A DNA stretch of 64,000 nt from an uncultured Candidatus Saccharibacteria bacterium (GTDB taxonomy: Bacteria > Patescibacteriota > Saccharimonadia > Saccharimonadales > Saccharimonadaceae). This document shows positions 39,017 to 49,529 of this stretch, piece after piece; position 1 is the stretch's first letter; every line of letters starts with the position of its first letter. The DNA lies in NCBI GenBank assembly GCA_947169915.1, contig CAMVRN010000002.1:34792-98791 (forward strand), in the 5' to 3' direction. The translations under genes and the position numbers were made by a program. The notes below the pieces were generated by a model, which did not search any database, was not told the DNA's origin, and worked only from the letters and a program-made list of their open reading frames with translations.

Positions 39017-40819
39017 TTATTCGTCTTCTTGAATGATGGCGAGGTGTGCCTCGTCTAATTGAGACTGGTCAACTGTGGATGGGGAGTCCATCATGAGGTC
39101 AAGTCCAGAACCGTTCTTTGGGAAGGCAATAATATCACGTATGTTTTTGGCGTTTTCAAGAACCATGAAGATACGGTCGATACCAAAGGCACAACCTGCG
39201 TGAGGAGGGGCACCGAATTTGAATGCGTTAAGCATTCCGCCAAAGCGAGCCTCAACGTAGGCGTTGTTAAATCCGAGGATATTGAAGACTTTATACATGA
39301 TTTCTGGATTGTAATTGCGGACAGCTCCTGAACAGATTTCGAAGCCGTTCATTACCATGTCGTATTGGTCTGCAACAATAGCTAGTTTTTCTTCGTCGGT
39401 CTTGGCGTTTTCTAGAGCCGAAATTCCGCCTTTGGGCATTGAGAACGGGTTGTGTCCGAAATCGAGTTTCTTGTTCTTTTCATCCCATTCATAGAACGGA
39501 AAATCGACTATCCATGTGAGTGCAATTTCATCATCTTTCTTTAAGCTAAAGTAATCTGCAAAGGAAATGCGTAATTGTCCTAGAACTTTGTTAACTTTTT
39601 CACGAGTATCAGAGCCGAAGAATACTGCATCGCCTTCTTCTGCTCCTGTGAGTTTCTTTACTCTAGCAATTTCCTGTTCGGTCATAAACTTCAGGATTGG
39701 CGATTTTGCTTCGCCGTCTACATATAATATATATGCAAGGCCGCCAGCACCAAGTTTTCTTGCTTCTTCTGTGAAAGTGTCGATTTGCGAACGCGTGAGC
39801 GAGGCGCCACCTTTGACACAAAGGGCTTTGACGCATGGACTCTTAAATACTTTAAACTCGGTGTCTTTGAATACTTCAGTTAAATCGATAAGTTCCATTC
39901 CGTAGCGGAGGTCGGGTTTATCAACGCCGTAAGTGTCCATAGAGAAAGTATACGGAATGCGCGGGATAGTGTTTCCTTTTTCGATGAATTGTTTTGCCGG
40001 CTCGGAACGTAGGACAAGTTTCTTACCCGCAAATTCAGTTGAAAGTTTTTCAATCAGGGGCTCGGTTGTTTTTCTTACTACTTCACCATCTTCGACAAAG
40101 GACATTTCGCAGTCTAGCTGATAGAAGTCGCCATATAGGCGGTCAGCACGTGGGTCTTCGTCTCGGAAGCATGGTGCAATTTGGAAGTACTTTTCAACGC
40201 CGCCAACCATGAGAAGCTGCTTGAATTGTTGTGGGGCTTGAGGAAGAGCATAAAATTTTCCCGGATGAAGACGAGACGGAATCAGAAAGTCGCGTGCACC
40301 TTCTGGGGACGAGTTGGCGAGAATTGGAGTTGTGATTTCTTCGAACCCCGCATCATACATGTAGTTTCTAAGAAAGCGATAATAGCGAGAGCGTTCGCTT
40401 AGAATATGTTGCATACTGGGCCTGCGAAGGTCAAGGTAACGATACTTAAGGCGAAGGTCCTCATTAGATTCGGTTCCCTCGTCGTGCGTGTTTACGGATG
40501 GAGTTTCGGAACGGTTGAGGAGTTCAAGTGTGTCGACAACAAGCTCAATATCACCAGTTGGAATGTTTGGGTTTTTAAGTTCTGGTGCACGATTACGAAT
40601 TTTGCCGGTCGCCCTAATGACAAACTCATCGCGAATGCTTTCGGCTAGTTTGAACGCGTCTGCAGTGTCTGGGGTGACTACAAGTTGGATTAACCCAGCA
40701 AAGTCGCGCAAGTCAATAAAAATCAATCCACCATGGTCACGACGAGAATTGACCCATCCGGCAACCGTAACTGTTTTTTGTAGGAAGTTTTTTAAATCTA
40801 GCGACTTTGTATAATTCAT
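39017..40819 (-). CDS. aspS: aspartyl-tRNA synthetase
   Basis: VAGWVNSRRDHGGLIFIDLRD, LPQAPQQFKQLLMVGGVEKYFQIAPCFRDEDPRADR, GAPPHAGCAFGIDRI. Confidence 0.96.
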   Translation of the reverse strand: MNYTKSLDLKNFLQKTVTVAGWVNSRRDHGGLIFIDLRDFAGLIQLVVTPDTADAFKLAESIRDEFVIRATGKIRNRAPELKNPNIPTGDIELVVDTLELLNRSETPSVNTHDEGTESNEDLRLKYRYLDLRRPSMQHILSERSRYYRFLRNYMYDAGFEEITTPILANSSPEGARDFLIPSRLHPGKFYALPQAPQQFKQLLMVGGVEKYFQIAPCFRDEDPRADRLYGDFYQLDCEMSFVEDGEVVRKTTEPLIEKLSTEFAGKKLVLRSEPAKQFIEKGNTIPRIPYTFSMDTYGVDKPDLRYGMELIDLTEVFKDTEFKVFKSPCVKALCVKGGASLTRSQIDTFTEEARKLGAGGLAYILYVDGEAKSPILKFMTEQEIARVKKLTGAEEGDAVFFGSDTREKVNKVLGQLRISFADYFSLKKDDEIALTWIVDFPFYEWDEKNKKLDFGHNPFSMPKGGISALENAKTDEEKLAIVADQYDMVMNGFEICSGAVRNYNPEIMYKVFNILGFNNAYVEARFGGMLNAFKFGAPPHAGCAFGIDRIFMVLENAKNIRDIIAFPKNGSGLDLMMDSPSTVDQSQLDEAHLAIIQEDE

Positions 40820-40864
40820 AGGGAGAATTATATCATATTTTCCCTGGAAATGGAAATTGGTGAG

Positions 40865-42796
40865 TTAGTCGTGAAGCTTAGCAGATGCCGGCAATGTTGC
40901 GGGCTTCAGGATTGGCTCAAGGTCTTTTTCTTCAAGGGTTTCGTTTTCAAGAAGAGCTTTAGCAAGGTTATCAAGGACGGTTTTATTAGCTTTTATGACT
41001 GCTTCGGCACGAGCGGACGCTTCATCGGAAAGTTTTTTAATCTCTTCGTCGATGAGTTCGGCGGTTTTTTCGCTATATGGTTTACCGGTTTGAATTGTAT
41101 AGTATCCAGTCTCGCCGTCTGGGAAGACGAGATTTCTGGTCTTCGAGCCCATACCTTCTTCGATAATCATTTCTTTAGCGAGCGAAGCGACATTTTTTAG
41201 GTCGGAGCTTGCACCAGTAGTGATTGCTTCGGAGCCGAAGATTAGTTTTTCCGCAATACGGCCGCCCATGGCGCGTGCAAGGATGTCTTTGAGCTCGTAG
41301 ATATTTTTGTAGCTTCTGTCTTCTGGCGGGATGAACCAAGTGACACCACCAGTACGACCACGAGGAATAATCGTGACTTTGTGGACTGGGTCAGAATCTG
41401 GAAGAACGTGGCCTACAATTGCGTGTCCCGCTTCGTGATAAGCGGTGATACGTTTTTCTTTATCGTTCATAACCTTGCTTTTGCGTTCTGGACCTATCGC
41501 GACGCGTTCGAAAGCTTCGGTAAGGTCTGCATTTGTGATTTCCTTATGGCCTAAACGTGCAGCGGTGATTGCTGCCTCGTTTGCGATGTTAGCCAAATCA
41601 GCACCTGCCGAACCGGCAGTTTTGGCGGCTAGAGCATCTAGGTCGAGGTCATTTGATACTGGCTTATTCTTAAAATGAACTTTTAGAATATCGAGGCGGT
41701 CTTTTCGCTCCGGGAGGACTACGTTGACATGTCTATCGAAACGTCCTGGGCGAAGAAGTGCTTTATCGAGCATATCGACGCGGTTTGTAGCGGCGATTAC
41801 GATAACGCCGGATTCGTTGTCGAATCCATCCATCTCGACAAGAATTTGGTTTAAAGTCTGCTCGTCTTCACGGCCAGCTCCACCACGCGCATCACGCTTA
41901 TGAGCAACAGCATCAATTTCGTCGATAAAGATGATAGACGGAGCATTCTTCTTTGCTTTCTGGAAAAGGTCACGTACGCGGGATGCGCCAACACCTACAA
42001 ACATTTCTGCAAATTCAGAGCCTGAGATTGAGAAGAACGGAACATTTGCCTCCCCTGCCACCGCTCGGGCCATGAGAGTTTTACCAGTACCTGGGTCTCC
42101 AGCCAGAAGTACACCTCGAGGTATTTTTGCTCCAAGCGTTTCGTATTTTTTTGGGTGTTTTAAGAAATCAACTATTTCTTCCAAATCTTGTTTAGCAGAC
42201 TCATTGCCAGCGACATCTTTAAATGTAACGCGTTTTTTATCTGGGCCATAAAGGCGTGCTTTAGCCTTGCCGAAGCCAATATTTTGATTATTCATTGATT
42301 GAGCTTGGCGCATCATATAACTAAAGAATAAGATGACGGCGAGAATTGGCAAGACAATAAGTGCGATGTCCATAACGGTACCCCATACATCTGTAGCTTC
42401 TTTATACTCAATCTTTGGATAACTAGATTGGCACGTTTTCTTTTCTTCTTCGTTTTCTATATCTTTGCAATAATCAACTAGCCCTTGTTCATATAGCGTT
42501 CCCGAGCCGTCTTTTCTAGATTTTTCTGACGGGGCGTCTTCCCCTTTTAGGGTAATTTTCAGGTCGTTTCCTTCAACGGTTATTTTTTGGATGTTGCCGT
42601 TTGGGTCATTTGCTCTGGAAATCACTTCGGACAGAGGAACACTGTCGAGTTTCTTTGTGTTCCCTGTAAAGAAGTTGATTAGAGTGGAACAGAGGAGAAC
42701 CATGAAGACGAATAATAGAAAAGAGCGAATAAAATTCGAAGCTTTTGCGCCTGGAGATTTTTTTGCTGATTTGGGAGAAACATTTGATTTTGGCAT
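40865..42796 (-). CDS. ftsH: ATP-dependent zinc metalloprotease FtsH
   Basis: [36 protein letters not shown] region, [14 protein letters not shown]; start [13 protein letters not shown]. Confidence 0.96.
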   Translation of the reverse strand: MPKSNVSPKSAKKSPGAKASNFIRSFLLFVFMVLLCSTLINFFTGNTKKLDSVPLSEVISRANDPNGNIQKITVEGNDLKITLKGEDAPSEKSRKDGSGTLYEQGLVDYCKDIENEEEKKTCQSSYPKIEYKEATDVWGTVMDIALIVLPILAVILFFSYMMRQAQSMNNQNIGFGKAKARLYGPDKKRVTFKDVAGNESAKQDLEEIVDFLKHPKKYETLGAKIPRGVLLAGDPGTGKTLMARAVAGEANVPFFSISGSEFAEMFVGVGASRVRDLFQKAKKNAPSIIFIDEIDAVAHKRDARGGAGREDEQTLNQILVEMDGFDNESGVIVIAATNRVDMLDKALLRPGRFDRHVNVVLPERKDRLDILKVHFKNKPVSNDLDLDALAAKTAGSAGADLANIANEAAITAARLGHKEITNADLTEAFERVAIGPERKSKVMNDKEKRITAYHEAGHAIVGHVLPDSDPVHKVTIIPRGRTGGVTWFIPPEDRSYKNIYELKDILARAMGGRIAEKLIFGSEAITTGASSDLKNVASLAKEMIIEEGMGSKTRNLVFPDGETGYYTIQTGKPYSEKTAELIDEEIKKLSDEASARAEAVIKANKTVLDNLAKALLENETLEEKDLEPILKPATLPASAKLHD

Positions 42797-42827
42797 ATCT
42801 CTATTGTAGCATAATATATCAATATCT

Positions 42828-44249
42828 ATGAGTAAAAAACTAGCCCTGAGGTTTGTCTTAATGAGTCTAATTATATTTGGCATTTGTTTTTGCATTTTTC
42901 GAGCTTTGCAACCACCCAATAATAGCCAATATACAGAATCTCTGTTTGGTCAAACGATAGACGTAATCGGAACTATCAAGGGCGACCCGGATATTGCAGA
43001 TGAGTCTGGTTCGGCAAAAATTGTTAATGTAACGCTTAGCGGCGAAGAAGTCGGTGGCGCATTCTATGTTTTTGGAAAAATAAACAAGGATTTAGAAAGA
43101 GGCGACAGAGTTTTTCTTCACGGGAAACTATCTGAAGGATTTGGTGGTTTTGCTGGCACGGTTTTTAGACCGGAAATCAAAAAGATTAGTAAACCCGAGC
43201 CAGGAAGTATAGTACTAAGGCTCAGAAATCGTTTTGCCGATAGTGTTTCGAGTGTACTAGACAAAGAAGAATCTGAGCTTGGGCTCGCCTATCTTTTCGG
43301 AATGAGAAACGGGCTAAGCGAGGAGATGATTGATGTGCTGAGTCTAGTTGGACTCACGCATCTCGTTGTCGCAAGCGGTACGCATCTTGGGATAATTGTT
43401 GAGTTTTTCAAAAAACAATTTGGAAAAATATCACGTTTTGCGGGGCTATTGTTTAGCATCGTTTTTGTTTTTGGTTTCGGGCAGATTATCGGTTGGACGC
43501 CTAGTATTACCAGGGCCGCGGTTGTTTCTTTAATTTCTATATTAGGCTGGTACTTTGGTAGGCGTATCGATGCTTGGAGAATAATTCTTTTTGCTATTTT
43601 ATTTACTCTTTTGGTTGAACCGACTGATGTGGTCGATTTAGGATGGCAGCTTTCTTTTGCTTCGTTTATTGGAATTATGATTATTCATCCTATCGTTTTA
43701 GAATTCTTTTATGGAAGAAGAAAGCATGGCGAGAAACAGAAATCATGGAAGAAAAGGGCGCCTAGAAAGGTAACCGAGATTTTGTTTGCATCCGTCTCTG
43801 CGATGATAATGTGCGCACCAATTTTAGTGTATCGTTTTGGTACGATTTCTTTAGCTTCTATTATTGCCAATATTTTGATACTTCCTACGATTCCCGTTGC
43901 TATGGGACTTACCTTCATCTCGGGATTATTGGGTTTTATGCCGAACTTTTTCTTTTTTGGTTGGCTGGTGTACGTGGCAAAAACCATTACGCAATTCGTA
44001 CTTGATTATCATATCTATGTAATGAGTTTTTTCTCGAAACAATCAAGTTTGATTATGGACTTTCCAAAAGAAAACCCATTGGTTTTTCTAGCATATCTTC
44101 CAGTTGCGATAGTTGTGATTATTTACTACGTAAAAAGATATCGAGTGCGAAAAACTGCAAGACTTAGAGTTTGGAATAATCCTAAAAAGTATTTACCGTT
44201 TGGCCATGAGCCTAATTCGTTTGCGTCTAGTGATGCGAATGACTGTTAA
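42828..44249 (+). CDS. ComEC/Rec2-type competence membrane protein lacking the C-terminal MBL domain
   Basis: GLTHLVVASGTHLGIIVEFFKK, WTPSITRAAVVSLISILGWYFGRR, LGWQLSFASFIGI. Confidence 0.85.
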   Translation: MSKKLALRFVLMSLIIFGICFCIFRALQPPNNSQYTESLFGQTIDVIGTIKGDPDIADESGSAKIVNVTLSGEEVGGAFYVFGKINKDLERGDRVFLHGKLSEGFGGFAGTVFRPEIKKISKPEPGSIVLRLRNRFADSVSSVLDKEESELGLAYLFGMRNGLSEEMIDVLSLVGLTHLVVASGTHLGIIVEFFKKQFGKISRFAGLLFSIVFVFGFGQIIGWTPSITRAAVVSLISILGWYFGRRIDAWRIILFAILFTLLVEPTDVVDLGWQLSFASFIGIMIIHPIVLEFFYGRRKHGEKQKSWKKRAPRKVTEILFASVSAMIMCAPILVYRFGTISLASIIANILILPTIPVAMGLTFISGLLGFMPNFFFFGWLVYVAKTITQFVLDYHIYVMSFFSKQSSLIMDFPKENPLVFLAYLPVAIVVIIYYVKRYRVRKTARLRVWNNPKKYLPFGHEPNSFASSDANDC

Positions 44250-47200
44250 TGAAGCAACTGAAATAAATGCAATTCCTATCATGGCGTAAAGAGCGCCAGT
44301 TCTTCTTGCTCCGTCAATTGTTCTGGTGAACAAACCTGTGTTCGGAACGTTTGTCTTCACCCAAACTGTTTGGTTGCCGTCGTTCAAGTCCATATGTTCC
44401 GCAATCTTGTCTTTTTCTTCTGGGTTTGAGTCAATGTAGAGGACTTCGAATACAACAATTTCCGTACCGTCGAGGCCTTCTGTGTTAATCTCGAATTCGA
44501 GAATTTCCGTACCGTCAGACCTCGTTGGGATGAATTCCCATGTTGATTCCGTATTCCCTTCGATATCGAGCAATTCACCGGTCTCTTTATTGACGAGAGT
44601 TCCATGAAGGGTGTATGTTGTCCCAGCTACGAGTCCTTTGTAATCGACTTTATCGAGAATGGTAACCTTTCCGTCATTTGAGAGCTCTTTGTCGTCATCG
44701 AGTTTGTCTACGGCGACGGTATGGATACTCGGAGTGGTGACGGTCACGGTCTGAGACTCATCGTTTAAGTCTTTGTGTTCAGCGACTAATTCTTCCTCGC
44801 CGTTATCTTTAATGAGATACAACTCTTCAAACACAACGAGCTTTCTTCCCATCAATTCACGAGTGTCAAGTTCAAATTCGATAGTGACGGTGCCATTTGC
44901 TCCGTACGCTTCTTCGCTACCGATAACAAACGTTTTTTCTTCGACAATGTCTTGATATGTGCGATTCTTTGGGGTCGGCTCTGTTTCTGTTTCGGTTTCA
45001 GTTTCTGATTCGCTTCCTTCGCTTTCACCTTCTCCAGGCTCTTCTCCTTCATCATCTGTCGGGTTTTCATCGACTGGTGTCACTATTACGCCTTGGACTT
45101 GTTCACCCGTGTCTTGGAATACGAGTCGTCCGACCGCTTTATAAGTTTTGCCCATTGCTGCGCCTTCGTATTGAAGGTTATCGATTACTGTAGCCTTGCC
45201 AACGCCAATAATTTGGTCACCATCAAACTTATCCGAAGCGGTGGTTCCAACACGCATATTAACACGTACGGTTTGGTTTGCGTCATTTGGGTCCTCATGC
45301 TTTGTGACAAGCATGCCATCATCGACAGAGTTGCCTTGATACAAGTATTCATACACGACTATTTCGACACCCGGGAGGTCAGTAGCATTAACTGGGAATT
45401 CCATGATTATTTCGCCACTGTCCTTCTTTCTCGGGGTAGTAAATGTCGTTTGAGCAGATATTTCCTGTCCATTCTCGTCAAGCAGTTTCGCGCCAGTAGT
45501 CTTATTGAATAGATATCCATAGAGAGTATATTCTTCATCCATGAGTAATCCGTCGTAAGACACGGTATCGGTAATCATTTGGTTATCTTCGTATTCTAGA
45601 ATATTGTCACCATCTGCTTTGTCGGTAGCCAAGGTTTCAATCCTTGCGACCTTCACGGTCACGGTCTGGTCTTGGTCGGTCAAGTCTTCGTGAGTAACCA
45701 ACACCCTTCCGTCTCCGTGTTTGTCTTTGCTACGATAAAGACGTTCATACACAACGTAGGTTTTTCCTTGGATACTGATTGTATTGAGGTTGATTTCGAG
45801 AGAAACTTCCCCTTTGCCATCTTTGCCAGCTTTGAAAGTTGTAGTGTTTCTAATGAACTCGTCATCGATTTCGAGAATATTGCCAGTTGTTGGGTCAATC
45901 ATTGTTCCTTCAATCATGTACCATTCACCTTCTACTAATCCTTCGTAAGTAACGATATCTTTCATGGTAACTTCGCCAACTCCAAGACGGCGAGTACCGT
46001 CGAGTTTATATGTAGCGGAAGTTGTAATTTTCGGAACTCCAATTTGAATAGTTTGACTTGTATCGGTGCGGTCTTGGTGGGTAGCGAGTTCAATGTCTCC
46101 AAAGTAAAGCGTTTGATAGACTGTATATTTCTTTTGGTTCTCACCTAGATTATAGTCGTAATCTAGAACCGTATCAAACTTATTAAAGCTATCCATTGTT
46201 ACTGTGCCGGTAACACCAGCTGCTGGGAAGGATTCTATTCCCGTAATCTCCGTTCCAGATGAGTCCTTTACAACAGAACCGTCGGACGTGTTGACGAGCT
46301 TGCCTCGAATAATGTAGTTTTGATTCGGAACAAGACCGTCGTATGTGACTCTGTCTAGTACGGTCGTAGTACCAACCGGAAGGGTCTCTGTGTCATTTTG
46401 AGCGTCAGAAACGTCTGTTATGAGAGTTGGCTGTTTGACGGAAACGATTTGTTTGTTGTCCGCAACGTCTTCGTGTTTAGAGAATGGGTTCGCGTTATTA
46501 CCATAGTATATATATTCAAAGACAACAAATTTGCATGGGAGAGTAAGCCTATTATTCACGGAACAATTAGCAATCGTATCTATATTGAACGTTAGAGTTT
46601 CTCCCGTTGTCGTGTCGTTTTCGCCACTTGCAGTGAAGCTATGTGTACTCGTTGATACTTTTGTATCTTTTGTGCCGTCGGCTTTAAGCTTCCAAACTTC
46701 TCCCTTAATCGTGTAGGCATCGCCAGCGACTAGGCCTTCATACGTAACGGTATCTTGAATTGTAGTAGAGCCTACTTCAAGTTCTTTTATCGAAGTGTCA
46801 CGCCCGTTAACTGCGTTTGTATGGAGAGTTGGCGTGAGAACAGAAACTGTTTGCGAATTGTCCGCAGGGGCTGTGTGGACAGCGAGAGTTTTCCCAGAAG
46901 AGTCTTTCAAAGTTTGTTCAACATGAAGACTCTTGCCGACGTATGGAGTCGAGTCGAATTCGAACTCCATAATATCAGAATATTGAGCCCCAGTTGCTAG
47001 AGTCATTGTGATGTTATGGCTTGTGGTCGCTACCGTGTTCCCGTTTGAGTCTTTGACTACGCCATTCATTGTGTAGCTTTGACCGTTTGTCATACCAATA
47101 ATTTGATAGGTGTCTTTGATTTTTACTTTACCGGCTGCAAGCTGCTTGTCGTTTGTGCGCTCACTGTTTGCAGAGGTTTCGATTTGAATAGTTTTGACCG

Positions 47201-49400
47201 TGACTTGCTCGTCTTGGTTTGATAGGTCGTCATTATGAACAGCGATAAGAACCCAGTCATTCGGGCCGTTGTATTTATAAAGGTATTGTTTGATGCCGAG
47301 TTTCTTGCCAATGTAGTCACTTGTGTCTAAGCCCGAGAACGCCATGTCGAGAGTGCCACAATTGCCGCTTGAATCGGATGTGAAGGTCGTAGTGCCAGTT
47401 GAACTGGTCCTAGAGTTTCCTTCTATGTACCATATTTCACCATCAAAACGATATTGCTTGCCACCTTCGAGTCCGCTACATGTGATACGGTCGGTGGTTT
47501 TTGCATTTGCGGAAATTTCCAATTCTTTGTCTGGAGAAGATGCGCTACTGTTTGAATTGCGTGCCACAGTTTGGATTACCGGTTTGTCCGGAGTAGTATT
47601 GACTTTTGTTCCGGCGTCAACTGTCGTTCCTTGTGATTTGATTGAAAAATCGAATGAAATCAATGAATATGCTTGGTTCGAATTGGTGCGACGTTCTGTT
47701 GCTGTATAGTCGCCATAAATGAGGTCGCCGGAAATCGCAATGCCGTTTTGGTCTGTCGTTATAGTAGCAGTTTCACTCGGGTCGTTTTTGTTTACGATAT
47801 CGAACGTAATCCCTGCGTATGCCGTGTTGGATGCACCATACGAACTACGTTGTTTGGTGACTTTTACTTTTCCCTTGATAATCGTGTCCGTAAAGAAACA
47901 GGCAGATGTAGAATTCGATGAACAAACAGATGAAGTAGCGCCAAGGTCTAGCGGAGAGGATGTTGACGCGGTAACGTTGAATGTAATCTTCTGGCTAGTG
48001 TTCTTGTTATAGCTTGGCGACGCCGTATCTTCGATGATATAGTAGCCGTTTCCTTCGCTAATACGTCCGCTAGATGTACCAACACCGTTTGAGCCGATAG
48101 TGATGGTGGTAATGCGAGTACCTGCACTGTTATATACGCCATAGACTGCACCCTGGACGCTTGCTGTGCCTCTGGCGCTTGCGGAATATTTTTCTCCATC
48201 AACTTTGTAGATTTTGACATAGACTGAATTGACTGGAGTATTCGAAACATTGACGGTCGTTGTTTTGCCGAGCGTGAGAGTCTTTGTTATTACATCGCAA
48301 GCCCCATCGTTATTACTGTCGGTACATTTGTACCCTGAAGGAACTGTTGTCTCGTAAATATGAACGGTTTCCGTACCAACAGTAATCGTTGTTGTCTCGC
48401 CGTTTGAAGTCTGAAATGGACCTTGACAATTCTTGTCAGCACCATTCACGACTTCGCAAACCCTAAAGGCAGCGGTAGCGGTAATCCTGTTTGAATTATT
48501 GTCGACTTTAACAATTTTGAGCTTAGCGTCTGGTGGGCCGCTATATTCGAGCCATCCGACCGTCTGATGGTCGGAGTCAACTTTTGTTGTGTAGGCCTGG
48601 AATTCATCAGCAGCATCTCTATAGTTATTATCGAACCATGCATTAATATCGTTTATGACGCCTTGAACTACGCCGATATCGGAGCCACTAAGCGCATTCC
48701 AGTCACCACTGTATATACCGCTAGCTGCCATGTGGCCGACTGCAAAAATAGCATCACGTGAATCAACTTCAGAGGATGATAGACTTTTGTCGCAGGAGGT
48801 TGAGTAGAAATTTGAGCAACCGTAATAGTAATCTGTATATTTGACGATTTCCTCGTCATTGGCGTTAAAATCCGCACGTGGGTCGCCACCGCCGTAAACA
48901 ATATTAGTGTCGCGAGTCATAAGGTTTGTAATTGCTGCGGTCTTAGAACCCCAATCATACTGAGCCTTGAAGAGATTGTAGTAGTTTGGCCCTCCAGCAG
49001 CTGCGGAAGCAGCAGAATAGCTTGGGACAGTGGCAAGCATGACGCGAACAATCGAGGATGAAGCAAGGCTAGCTGTGCCGGAGCCGGTTGGAGTGTTTTT
49101 GGATGCTTCAAGACACATAGCGTCGTTGCCGTTGACGTTGTACCAGCGAGTAGACCATGGCTTCCAGGCGATATCACTTACACCGTAATAAATAGCATTG
49201 TTATCATAACCGTATCCGCGGTAGTTGTTTGCTACGGTGACGCTCGTTGAAGCGCCACTTGGAGTAATAGCACGAACAACTGCGTAAGCCCCGAACCCGG
49301 CGGCTATCGCGATAAGCGCAAAAAACGGAATCCAGAATTTCTTTCCGCGACCAGATAATAGACGCTTGAATCGGTTAGATGATTCTACCTCCAATTTCAT
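44193..49400 (-). CDS. VaFE repeat surface-anchored protein with Cna-B/SpaA-like domains
   Basis: About eight repeats of (D..L.VG..T..D.V.Y.GL...Y...G.L...GE..)...T(H/K)ED..D..QTV.V; SpaA-like LKIVKVD, VKIYKVD, KVTKQ; C-terminal NVPNTGLF + TM + RRKR; start MKLEVESSNRF. Confidence 0.88.
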   Translation of the reverse strand: MKLEVESSNRFKRLLSGRGKKFWIPFFALIAIAAGFGAYAVVRAITPSGASTSVTVANNYRGYGYDNNAIYYGVSDIAWKPWSTRWYNVNGNDAMCLEASKNTPTGSGTASLASSSIVRVMLATVPSYSAASAAAGGPNYYNLFKAQYDWGSKTAAITNLMTRDTNIVYGGGDPRADFNANDEEIVKYTDYYYGCSNFYSTSCDKSLSSSEVDSRDAIFAVGHMAASGIYSGDWNALSGSDIGVVQGVINDINAWFDNNYRDAADEFQAYTTKVDSDHQTVGWLEYSGPPDAKLKIVKVDNNSNRITATAAFRVCEVVNGADKNCQGPFQTSNGETTTITVGTETVHIYETTVPSGYKCTDSNNDGACDVITKTLTLGKTTTVNVSNTPVNSVYVKIYKVDGEKYSASARGTASVQGAVYGVYNSAGTRITTITIGSNGVGTSSGRISEGNGYYIIEDTASPSYNKNTSQKITFNVTASTSSPLDLGATSSVCSSNSTSACFFTDTIIKGKVKVTKQRSSYGASNTAYAGITFDIVNKNDPSETATITTDQNGIAISGDLIYGDYTATERRTNSNQAYSLISFDFSIKSQGTTVDAGTKVNTTPDKPVIQTVARNSNSSASSPDKELEISANAKTTDRITCSGLEGGKQYRFDGEIWYIEGNSRTSSTGTTTFTSDSSGNCGTLDMAFSGLDTSDYIGKKLGIKQYLYKYNGPNDWVLIAVHNDDLSNQDEQVTVKTIQIETSANSERTNDKQLAAGKVKIKDTYQIIGMTNGQSYTMNGVVKDSNGNTVATTSHNITMTLATGAQYSDIMEFEFDSTPYVGKSLHVEQTLKDSSGKTLAVHTAPADNSQTVSVLTPTLHTNAVNGRDTSIKELEVGSTTIQDTVTYEGLVAGDAYTIKGEVWKLKADGTKDTKVSTSTHSFTASGENDTTTGETLTFNIDTIANCSVNNRLTLPCKFVVFEYIYYGNNANPFSKHEDVADNKQIVSVKQPTLITDVSDAQNDTETLPVGTTTVLDRVTYDGLVPNQNYIIRGKLVNTSDGSVVKDSSGTEITGIESFPAAGVTGTVTMDSFNKFDTVLDYDYNLGENQKKYTVYQTLYFGDIELATHQDRTDTSQTIQIGVPKITTSATYKLDGTRRLGVGEVTMKDIVTYEGLVEGEWYMIEGTMIDPTTGNILEIDDEFIRNTTTFKAGKDGKGEVSLEINLNTISIQGKTYVVYERLYRSKDKHGDGRVLVTHEDLTDQDQTVTVKVARIETLATDKADGDNILEYEDNQMITDTVSYDGLLMDEEYTLYGYLFNKTTGAKLLDENGQEISAQTTFTTPRKKDSGEIIMEFPVNATDLPGVEIVVYEYLYQGNSVDDGMLVTKHEDPNDANQTVRVNMRVGTTASDKFDGDQIIGVGKATVIDNLQYEGAAMGKTYKAVGRLVFQDTGEQVQGVIVTPVDENPTDDEGEEPGEGESEGSESETETETETEPTPKNRTYQDIVEEKTFVIGSEEAYGANGTVTIEFELDTRELMGRKLVVFEELYLIKDNGEEELVAEHKDLNDESQTVTVTTPSIHTVAVDKLDDDKELSNDGKVTILDKVDYKGLVAGTTYTLHGTLVNKETGELLDIEGNTESTWEFIPTRSDGTEILEFEINTEGLDGTEIVVFEVLYIDSNPEEKDKIAEHMDLNDGNQTVWVKTNVPNTGLFTRTIDGARRTGALYAMIGIAFISVASLTVIRITRRKRIRLMAKR

Positions 49401-49529
49401 ATGTATATTATTATAACGCTTTTGCTTTGAAAAAACTAGTATTTTGATAAAATGTGAGCATAGGTTAGGATGTTGGTTTTGTCGCATACTTGCCTTGCAA
49501 TTTTCCAATTAGGAAAGGAGGGGTAGACC

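Noticed and set aside
44852-45512. Overlapping low-complexity ORFs opposite or out of frame with the VaFE gene (e.g. 44852-45070 -, 44957-45193 +, 44959-45144 +, 45093-45512 +)
   Set aside because: Shadow ORFs produced by the Glu/Thr-rich repeat codons of the real gene; no RBS or family signature.
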